Below are positions 1-4,719 of a stretch of DNA of 8,030 bases, one piece after another. Source of the DNA: Bacteroidetes bacterium 4572_114 (GTDB lineage Bacteria; Bacteroidota; Bacteroidia; Bacteroidales; 4484-276); the NCBI GenBank assembly GCA_002254335.1, contig NIVA01000235.1, forward strand, positions 1-8,030, read 5' to 3'. The position numbers and the translations under genes were made by a program. The stretch's first letter is position 1, and every line of letters begins with the position of its first letter. Under the pieces are notes generated by a model. It was not told the DNA's origin, searched no databases, and saw nothing but the letters and a program-made list of their open reading frames with translations.

Positions 1-167
1 ACGATCAAAAGCATTTGCCAGGTAAGAAATATCCGTTTAAATTCGTAAGGGAGTACACCAACGCCCTGCAACAGGAATAAGACACCCGCAAAAATGACCA
101 AAAGTGCAAAAAACATTGTCCTTGATTTACTGTTTGGGAATGTGCCCCTGTAATTGTGATTTTCCAT
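1..167 (-). CDS. LiaF/DUF5668-like small membrane protein, N-terminal part (cut by window edge)
   Basis: An open frame starts at the ATG on 165-167 and runs off the left edge, giving 55 visible residues that begin MENHNYRGTFPNSKSR. A hydrophobic segment (about residues 18-39, FFALLVIFAGVLFLLQGVGV) is followed by LPYEFKRIFLTWQMLLI. This hydrophobic stretch followed by a W-Q-M-L-L-I segment is typical of the LiaI/LiaF-like transmembrane region (DUF5668) found in Bacteroidota membrane proteins, often encoded near LytTR or PspC-type stress genes. That family assignment is by eye. The leader is A/T-rich without a Shine-Dalgarno site, and a good promoter lies at 193-224. The gene is on the same strand as selD but 309 bp beyond it, with its own promoter, so it is probably a separate transcription unit. 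Confidence 0.6.
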   Translation of the reverse strand, partial: MENHNYRGTFPNSKSRTMFFALLVIFAGVLFLLQGVGVLPYEFKRIFLTWQMLLI

Positions 168-192
168 AGTTTTAATATTTAAATTTCTGATG

Positions 193-224
193 CAAAAGTA
201 GGGCGTGGTCTATAAGCCGACAAC
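193..224 (-). promoter_or_regulatory. Bacteroidota-type promoter for the LiaF-like gene
   Basis: On the minus strand TACTTTTG (193-200) matches the Bacteroidota -7 consensus TAnnTTTG. GTTG (221-224), 20 nt upstream, is a 3-of-4 match to the -33 TTTG element. The -7 box ends 25 nt before the ATG at 167, which would give a short leader. The ten bases CCTACTTTTG recur upstream of the response regulator gene at 6743-6752. Assigned from consensus only. Confidence 0.5.
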
Positions 225-272
225 ATCAAATCGGTGAATGGCGGCCAGGCATCGGTGAATGACGAAAGAAGT

Positions 273-360
273 GGAGTGGTGGAAGAATGGAGTGATGGAG
301 TATTGGAGTATTGGAGTAGTGGAGTAGTGGAGTGGTGGAGTATTGGAATGGTGGAATGTC
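273..360 (+). repeat. Array A: 11 tandem 8-bp units, GGAGTNNT
   Basis: Eleven consecutive 8-bp units can be read without a gap: GGAGTGGT, GGAAGAAT, GGAGTGAT, GGAGTATT (twice), GGAGTAGT (twice), GGAGTGGT, GGAGTATT, GGAATGGT and GGAATGTC. GGA and the last T are nearly constant while positions 6-7 vary. The array lies in the 309-bp gap between the end of selD and the LiaF-like gene. Because 8 is not a multiple of 3, every frame reads it as a 24-bp (8-residue) peptide repeat, so the open frames over it are artefacts. An 11-bp direct repeat, ATCGGTGAATG, sits just before it at 230-240 and 251-261. The rest of the gap (361-476) shows no gene or clear terminator. Confidence 0.9.
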
Positions 361-476
361 CATACAGGCCGTTATTGTTCGATAGGGAGATGGGTTGTCT
401 GAAAATATTTATATTAAATTCATGGGGGTTGAAATTTTTGTAGCCTCTATTTTTTATCTTTTTAATAGCGTTTATC

Positions 477-1511
477 CTATGTAACATAAACCATCTTATC
501 ACCTTGTTCCAAAACTTCACCAATCACAACCGATCCGGGATTACCGGCCTGTAGAAGCTTATCAACAATTTCGCCGGCCTTTTCTTTGGGCGCACACATC
601 ATAATGCCGCCCGAAGTCTGGGCATCGAACAACAGCATCCTATGGTTGTAGCCCACGGATGCATCAAAATCACAAGCTGCCCCGGCAAATTCTTTGTTCC
701 TGAACGAAGCCCCCGGGATTACGCCCATTTCAATCAGGTTGATAACCTCGTCAAAAACCGGGACTTTTTCAGCATTTATATTAATGGATACTTTACTGCC
801 TTCTGCCATTTTCAGGGCATGGCCTATCAACCCAAAACCAGTAATATCCGTAGAACACTTAACACCAACTTCATCCATAACATTTGCCGCGCCCATATTC
901 AGTTGTTTCATGCTGTTTATTGCCAATTGGTATATATTTTCATCAACCAGCCCGTTCTTCCATGCCGAAACAATCACGCCGGTACCGATTGGTTTGGTAA
1001 GGATTAAAACATCACCGGCCCTGGCAGCGGCATTGGTAACTATTTTATCGGGGTGTACCCAGCCTGTTACCGCAAGGCCATATACCGGAATATCGTTGGT
1101 AATGGTGTGGCCGCCCATTATCACACCACCGGCTTCAACAACTTTGTCGTGCCCCCCCAATAATATATCTTTCAATACCGTAAGCGGTTGGCCGGCAGGG
1201 AACATCAACAGGTTCATGGCGTTTAGCACCTGCCCGCCCATGGCATACACATCGCTAAGGGCATTGGCCGCGGCAATCTGCCCATAGTCGTAAGGATCGG
1301 AACACACCGGTGGAAAAAAATCTGTGGTCTGCACCAGGGCATAATCATCATTAATTTTGTAAACCCCGCCATCGTCATGGGTTTCGATATCCACGAGCAG
1401 GTTTTTGTGGGTGATTTTTGGCAACCCGGCCAGCGCTTCTTTCAAATCACCGGCAGCCAGTTTTGCCGAACAACCGCCTTGGTCAACAAGCTTTAAAAGA
1501 TCAATGTTCAT
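477..1511 (-). CDS. selD: Selenophosphate synthase SelD (selenide, water dikinase), Cys type
   Basis: This cytosolic enzyme makes selenophosphate from selenide and ATP, the selenium donor for selenocysteine, selenouridine or selenium-dependent cofactor routes. The 344 residues match the family's usual length. Near the N-terminus GGCSAKLAAGDL carries the catalytic Cys14 and Lys17, equivalent to E. coli Cys17/Lys20; the catalytic position is Cys, not a TGA-encoded Sec. Later come the nucleotide/metal-binding stretch TTDFFPPVCSDPYDYGQ followed by AAANALSDVYAMGG, then GGHTITNDIPVYGLAVTG, DITGFGLIGHA and the C-terminal DAQTSGGIM. All key motifs are intact, so the gene looks functional. The ATG at 1509-1511 has an A/T-rich leader (AATTTTACAAT) and no Shine-Dalgarno site. 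YedF, known to co-occur with SelD, is encoded upstream on the same strand, but an unusual 365-bp repeat-filled gap separates them. No SelA, SelB, tRNA-Sec or YbbB gene is visible here, so the fate of the selenophosphate cannot be told. Confidence 0.96.
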   Translation of the reverse strand: MNIDLLKLVDQGGCSAKLAAGDLKEALAGLPKITHKNLLVDIETHDDGGVYKINDDYALVQTTDFFPPVCSDPYDYGQIAAANALSDVYAMGGQVLNAMNLLMFPAGQPLTVLKDILLGGHDKVVEAGGVIMGGHTITNDIPVYGLAVTGWVHPDKIVTNAAARAGDVLILTKPIGTGVIVSAWKNGLVDENIYQLAINSMKQLNMGAANVMDEVGVKCSTDITGFGLIGHALKMAEGSKVSININAEKVPVFDEVINLIEMGVIPGASFRNKEFAGAACDFDASVGYNHRMLLFDAQTSGGIMMCAPKEKAGEIVDKLLQAGNPGSVVIGEVLEQGDKMVYVT

Positions 1512-1549
1512 ATTGTAAAATTTGGGTCTGTTATTATTTGTTCATTTTA

Positions 1550-1685
1550 GGAGTGTTGGAGTGATGGAGTAGTGGAGTGATGGAGTAGTGGAGTGATGGA
1601 GTGATGGAGTGATGGAGTGTTGGAGTGATGGAGTGATGGAGTGTTGGAGTGTTGGAGTGCTGGAATGCTGGAATGCTGGAGTGAT
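1550..1685 (+). repeat. Array B: 17 tandem 8-bp units, GGAGTGNT
   Basis: Seventeen 8-bp units run without interruption. The commonest are GGAGTGAT and GGAGTGTT; variants are GGAGTAGT, GGAGTGCT and GGAATGCT, with the two GGAATGCT units near the right end. A further GG follows at 1686-1687. It is the same unit in the same orientation as array A, so selD is bracketed by two related arrays. Array B starts 38 bp upstream of the selD ATG, so any selD leader starting at yedF would contain it. The minus-strand open frame that spans it (Q/H-S-x-T-P-x-L peptide repeats) is a by-product of the 8-bp period, not a gene. Confidence 0.95.
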
Positions 1686-1757
1686 GGTATCATGAGTAAT
1701 CTTTTTCTGTATGAAATTCAAAGTATTAATTATTGTAATAGATATGTATCCTTCTTC

Positions 1758-1845
1758 CTTTCCACTTTTCCACTTTTCCACCTTTCCACCCTTCCACCCT
1801 TCTATCTTTCCACCCTTCCACCTTTCCATCTTTCCATCTTTCCAC
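1758..1845 (-). repeat. Array C: 11 tandem 8-bp units, GGAAAGNT on the minus strand
   Basis: On the plus strand the units are CTTTCCAC, TTTTCCAC (twice), CTTTCCAC, CCTTCCAC, CCTTCTAT, CTTTCCAC, CCTTCCAC, CTTTCCAT (twice) and CTTTCCAC; degenerate units continue for a few bases on both sides. Read on the minus strand the repeat is GGAAAGNT or GGAAGGNT, sharing GGA, G at position 6 and a final T with arrays A and B. It faces array B across a 72-bp A/T-rich spacer (1686-1757) and ends about 30 bp past the yedF stop. Together arrays B and C fill most of the 365-bp gap 1512-1876, in which no gene is supported. Confidence 0.93.
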
Positions 1846-1876
1846 ATTGCCAAATTCCACCCTGCAAGCCTGCCAT

Positions 1877-2260
1877 CTAAAGGCTTATCACCTTGTCGGC
1901 TTTCACCATACTATCCAATATATTAAACATATTCGACACCTTGCCAACGGCGAGTTCATCCATTTTATCGAAATAGTCGAGGCATGCACCACACACCATG
2001 ATTTCCACGCCCGCTTTTTCCAGTTCCCGCATATCATTAATTACCGATGAACCATTTACCACAAAGCTTACACCTGAATTTAGTACCAGGATTTTAGTGG
2101 GCAGTGTGTCCATCGACTTAAGGGTATTTATCATTGCCACCGCAAGGGCCTCTCCCAGTTCGTCAGGCCCTTCGCCCAGCCTGTCCTTGGCCAGCCGTAC
2201 CACATAATTGTCCCTCTTTTCATTTGAAGCACAAGTGCTGCAGTAGGCTGTTTCATCCAC
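1877..2260 (-). CDS. yedF: YedF-family selenium-metabolism protein, DsrE-like domain only (N-terminal TusA domain missing)
   Basis: The protein matches the C-terminal DsrE-like half of YedF, a sulfurtransferase-like protein that co-occurs with SelD; its reaction is not established. Visible family features are LGEGPDELGEAL (about residues 28-39), ILVLNSGVSF (57-66), GVEIMVCGACLDYF (84-97, with Cys90 and Cys93) and VGKVSNMFNIL (105-115). Full-length YedF is about 200 residues and begins with a TusA-like domain carrying a CPxP motif. Here only 127 residues follow a GTG at 2258-2260. The frame stays open upstream to a TAA at 2355-2357 and reads VIEFYFTTEAIPEE, which resembles the linker before the DsrE half. 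No ATG occurs in that extension and no CPxP motif was seen in the upstream minus-strand sequence examined. So the gene is either 5'-truncated or starts at the GTG with a reduced architecture. The family call is firm; start and functionality are not. Confidence 0.75.
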   Translation of the reverse strand: MDETAYCSTCASNEKRDNYVVRLAKDRLGEGPDELGEALAVAMINTLKSMDTLPTKILVLNSGVSFVVNGSSVINDMRELEKAGVEIMVCGACLDYFDKMDELAVGKVSNMFNILDSMVKADKVISL

Positions 2261-2304
2261 CTCTTCGGGGATGGCTTCGGTGGTAAAGTAAAATTCGATA
2301 ACAT

Positions 2305-2366
2305 TTAGCCTGATTAATTCATGAATATTAACATCGAAATTATAGTTTATGAATTAATCCGGTTAG
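2305..2366 (+). repeat. Imperfect inverted repeat / hairpin, 22 paired positions, 18-nt loop
   Basis: Bases 2305-2326 pair with 2345-2366 around an 18-nt loop. Read as plus-strand RNA, 21 of 22 positions pair, four of them as G-U wobbles (2305/2366, 2308/2363, 2323/2348, 2326/2345), with a single U-C mismatch (2311/2360). The core TGATTAATTCAT / ATGAATTAATC is nearly perfect. As minus-strand RNA the four wobbles become C-A mismatches, so the fold is better on the plus strand. No T-tract follows on the plus side, so it is not a standard terminator. It lies exactly where the YedF-like coding match fades. Confidence 0.75.
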
Positions 2367-2575
2367 CAATATTACTAAAATGTCGTGCGTATATTATGCA
2401 TACTTAACAGGCATTGGCCTCTTTTTGTTGTCTATCAAAAAATTAACTCCTGGAATAACAGCAGATTGATTATCAATAGGAATTGCCCCTGATTACACAT
2501 ATTTGCTCAGGTTGAGGATTTGGGGCCATAAGAAATTACTCCGGCAATAAACGTAGATAATAAGAATAAAAGCTA

Positions 2576-2583
2576 TATATTTG
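2576..2583 (+). promoter_or_regulatory. Possible Bacteroidota -7 element
   Basis: TATATTTG matches TAnnTTTG and lies 85 nt before the ATG at 2669. No TTTG-like -33 element is visible at the usual distance, so this is a weak call. If used, the leader would contain the GC-rich hairpin at 2603-2617. Confidence 0.35.
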
Positions 2584-2602
2584 CATTCGCGAAAAGGAAG
2601 CG

Positions 2603-2617
2603 CCGCCCACCAGGCGG
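2603..2617 (+). other. Small GC-rich stem-loop in the leader of the repeat-protein gene
   Basis: CCGCC (2603-2607) pairs with GGCGG (2613-2617) around the loop CACCA. It is embedded in a locally GC-rich island (2601-2620) within otherwise A/T-rich intergenic DNA, which makes it stand out. No T-run follows immediately (CCTCTTTATC), so a terminator role is doubtful. Confidence 0.4.
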
Positions 2618-2668
2618 GCCTCTTTATCAAAAGTGAAATCAACATAAATCTAATTAAATCTTAAAATC

Positions 2669-3841
2669 ATGAAAAAATCAAATAACGAAGTAAATGGAAT
2701 TAACAGTTTTGTTTTAGGTACTCACTCTCAGATGAATTCTGATTTTTCCGCAAGTATTGGTTACAGGAACATCAACACGGGTATTGGTTCATTAATCCTG
2801 GGTAATTTTTCTGAGGCCGACTCTACCTATTCTACTGCTATAGGAGTGTATGCCCACTCACATGGACCTGCTTCAATAGCTATTGGAAGTTATGCAAAAA
2901 CCAAAAAGAAGTTTAGTTTAGCTTTTGGCAATCATGTTGTTGCCGATGCTGATTATTCAATTGTTATGGGGGGAAGCCAGGCATTTCAACTAACAAACAC
3001 CGTCCCTTATTCCTTAATGATCGGCTTTAATAGTGATTTACCAACATTTTTTGTGAGTTCATCAGACGGTGCAGGTACTACCGGAAATGTTGGCATTGGT
3101 ACCGACGGCCCCGATGCCAAACTTGATGTTGCCGGGGATATTAAAACAGAAGGCTTTCGATTGGTCAACGGCAGCCAGGGCTACGGAAAAATTTTGCAAT
3201 CGGATGACAATGGCACTGCCATATGGGTCGATCCGCCAATAGGGACATGTGTCCAATGTGAAGGGGGAAGCTCCACCGGGGATGTTTCAAGTATCATTGG
3301 GATTAATAATACTGCCGAAGGGATTGCTTCATTTGCAGGGGGAATAGATTCACAGGCTTTGGGGGATTATTCTTTTGCTTTTGGTAATACTGCCCGTGCC
3401 GAAGGTTTAGCTGCTGTATCATTAATGAAGGATTCACAAGCTTTAGGAATGTACTCTTTTGCAGTTGGGAAAGGTGCAATAGCCAGTGGAGCTGGGTCTT
3501 TTGCCATAGGATTTATGAACAGGGCGATAGCAGGATCTTCATATTTGTTTGGAGAGTTTTTGGAAACTAATGCTGGTGGAAATGTTACCATCGGATTTGG
3601 AGATGGTTTAGATTATTTGAAAAATAATAAACCATATAGCTTAATGGTTGGCTTTAAAAGCGACATCCCGACCTTTTTCGTCGGCCCTTCATCCGGTGCG
3701 GGCACTACCGGCAAAATCGGGATAGGGACATCCGACCCCGTTGCAAAAGTTCAGATAAAAGATGGCGACATATTTATTGAGGATATCGACCGGGGACCAC
3801 CGGCACTGAGGAACAGGATGCCGGGGCAAAACCACAGGTAA
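2669..3841 (+). CDS. YadA-head-like repeat protein, probable T9SS surface protein separated from its sorting domain
   Basis: The 390 residues consist of short beta-roll-like repeats of the type found in trimeric adhesin (YadA) heads: phrases such as SASIGYRNINTGIGSLILGN, STAIGVYAHSHGPASIAIGS, YSFAFGNTARAEG and YSFAVGKGAIASGAGSFAIG. Two copies of a 46-47-residue module (PYSLM[IV]GF.SD[IL]PTFFV...GAGTTG..GIGT..P.AK) lie at residues 113-158 and 322-368, so the protein is an internal duplication of repeats plus module. A Cys pair (C194, C197) falls between the copies. The protein has no signal peptide: the ATG at 2669, with an in-frame TAA 18 bp upstream, leads straight into repeats. The last residues after IEDIDRG are out of character, while a T9SS sorting domain follows in another frame (see 3781-4071). 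It probably descends from a secreted cell-surface protein; whether it is still made or exported is doubtful. The ligand is unknown. Confidence 0.72.
   Translation: MKKSNNEVNGINSFVLGTHSQMNSDFSASIGYRNINTGIGSLILGNFSEADSTYSTAIGVYAHSHGPASIAIGSYAKTKKKFSLAFGNHVVADADYSIVMGGSQAFQLTNTVPYSLMIGFNSDLPTFFVSSSDGAGTTGNVGIGTDGPDAKLDVAGDIKTEGFRLVNGSQGYGKILQSDDNGTAIWVDPPIGTCVQCEGGSSTGDVSSIIGINNTAEGIASFAGGIDSQALGDYSFAFGNTARAEGLAAVSLMKDSQALGMYSFAVGKGAIASGAGSFAIGFMNRAIAGSSYLFGEFLETNAGGNVTIGFGDGLDYLKNNKPYSLMVGFKSDIPTFFVGPSSGAGTTGKIGIGTSDPVAKVQIKDGDIFIEDIDRGPPALRNRMPGQNHR
3005..3772 (+). repeat. Two copies of an internal protein module (3005-3142 and 3632-3772)
   Basis: The translated segments PYSLMIGFNSDLPTFFV... 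and PYSLMVGFKSDIPTFFV... align over 46-47 residues with one single-residue length difference, and both end at a GIGT..P.AK...GDI phrase. Each is preceded by a run of YadA-like repeats. The DNA copies have diverged at many third positions, so the duplication is not recent. Confidence 0.75.
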
Positions 3842-4071
3842 AAATTTACCCTAACCCTGCAGGGAACCAGGTGTTTGTTTCCATCCATCACGAATTGACA
3901 GGTGCATTGCTCGAAATTTCAGATATCAACGGAAAATTGATGTATTCCGAAGAACTGGCCAACCCCGAAAGCTATGTTGATTTGAGTACTTACACAAGTG
4001 GGATGTATGTGTTTAAACTGATGGATTCGAATGGTGATATAATTGAATCAATAAAAATCATTAAGAAATAA
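3781..4071 (+). pseudogene. Detached T9SS type A C-terminal sorting domain (frame-shifted tail of the preceding gene)
   Basis: This frame is open from a TGA at 3778-3780 to the TAA at 4069-4071. It reads TTGTEEQDAGAKPQVKIYPNPAGNQVFVSI, then LLEISDINGKLMYSEEL, LSTYTSGMYVFKL and a basic ending, SIKIIKK. This is a classic type IX sorting domain: the YPNPA start, a mid-domain D-x-x-G-K, the SGMYVFKL strand and a Lys-rich end. The domain sends secreted Bacteroidota proteins through the outer membrane and is removed or anchored at the surface. It has no sensible start of its own; the first alternative start is a GTG at 3871, inside the domain. It is one frame away (-1) from the preceding repeat gene, so both are most simply read as one gene broken between about 3781 and 3839. 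A sequencing or assembly indel is the other explanation. Confidence 0.8.
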
Positions 4072-4148
4072 AGGACCTGGGCTAAAAAAGTAAAATGATG
4101 AGATGAGGGAGAAAACATCAAAATTAAATACTTAAATGTCAAACAAAT

Positions 4149-4712
4149 ATGAAAATCATAATTACCCTGACAGGGTTATTTGTCAATACCTGGGTTATCA
4201 TTTGCTTTTTCCTGCCTCAGTTACTTGTTGGTCAAATCCTTCAGGATACTGTAAAAAACATAAAAATGAAACCTGATACCATTCAGGTCCCTTATGAAGA
4301 AATAGAATTGGATTGCCTGTGTGTTCCCAAGGATAAATTCATTGTTATCAGATCTTACACGCAACTAATGGAGCTTTTTAAACACGCTGACTTTTATTAT
4401 TGCAGAGATTTCAGCCCTACTGTATTTGACTTCAATAAAGAGGTAATTATTGGATTTAATACAATTTTGGCAAGATCAGGAAAAAGGATACCGAGGTTTG
4501 AATTTTCAATAACAAAAATACTACCTCAACATAAATATGTCTGTGAAGTTAAATTAATTGAATATCGGGCAGGTGGTAAACTATTGCATCCGGTACGAAC
4601 AAAAATAGTATTCCCAATTACTGAAAATGATTGGGAAGTTGAAGTTAAGGTTATTGACTATAAAAACCGGTTTACCCAAACAGATAAGAGTTGTAACGAT
4701 TACTATAGGTAG
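4149..4712 (+). CDS. Secreted protein of unknown function, weakly PrcB-like
   Basis: The 187-residue product starts with a hydrophobic N-terminus (MKIIITLTGLFVNTWVIICF and on to LLVGQ) that looks like a signal peptide cleaved near residue 29; there is no lipobox. The rest is a mixed alpha/beta domain: KFIVIRSYTQLMELF (about 64-78), then TVFDFNKEVIIGFNT, FEFSITKILPQHKYVCEVKLIEY and a final strand TKIVFPI. The order 'value strand, helix, D-F-x-K-E-x-x-I strand, then a beta-meander ending in P' recalls the PrcB C-terminal domain of some protease-associated exported proteins, but no diagnostic residue settles this. There is no T9SS sorting domain, suggesting a periplasmic product. The start at 4149 follows an A-rich leader (TGTCAAACAAAT). 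Seven bp separate its stop from the next gene, so the two are probably co-transcribed. Confidence 0.72.
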   Translation: MKIIITLTGLFVNTWVIICFFLPQLLVGQILQDTVKNIKMKPDTIQVPYEEIELDCLCVPKDKFIVIRSYTQLMELFKHADFYYCRDFSPTVFDFNKEVIIGFNTILARSGKRIPRFEFSITKILPQHKYVCEVKLIEYRAGGKLLHPVRTKIVFPITENDWEVEVKVIDYKNRFTQTDKSCNDYYR

Positions 4713-4719
4713 AATTGCT

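Larger units (their letters stand above)
2261..2668. other. 408-bp intergenic region between divergent genes
   Basis: No gene is supported here on either strand. It separates yedF (minus) from the repeat-protein gene (plus). It holds the end of the remnant YedF reading frame (to about 2354), a long imperfect inverted repeat (2305-2366), a possible -7 promoter element (2576-2583) and a small GC-rich hairpin (2603-2617). The stretch 2367-2570 shows no recognisable feature. Divergent genes would normally have promoters for both directions; no TAnnTTTG match for the minus strand was found. Confidence 0.6.

Noticed and set aside
179..523. Open frame on the minus strand over array A
   Set aside because: It runs through the 8-bp array into the end of selD. 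Its peptide is the 24-bp translation of the repeat, with no family resemblance.
694..1287. 197-residue open frame antisense to selD
   Set aside because: It mirrors a strongly supported gene, and its composition follows from the selD codons.
1452..1475. Selenocysteine (TGA) at the SelD catalytic position
   Set aside because: The codon at residue 14 is a normal Cys codon, and the frame is open without any TGA.
273..1845. CRISPR array
   Set aside because: The repeat units are 8 bp, contiguous, with no unique spacers, and no cas genes are present.
1542..1880. Open frames on both strands over arrays B and C (peptides rich in HSSTPSLQ or WKGGKVE)
   Set aside because: These low-complexity peptides arise from 8-bp repeats read in threes; no start context or conserved domain.
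3785..3845. Programmed -1 frameshift joining the repeat protein to its sorting domain
   Set aside because: No X-XXY-YYZ slippery heptamer or clear downstream pseudoknot was seen; a mutation, deletion or assembly indel is simpler.
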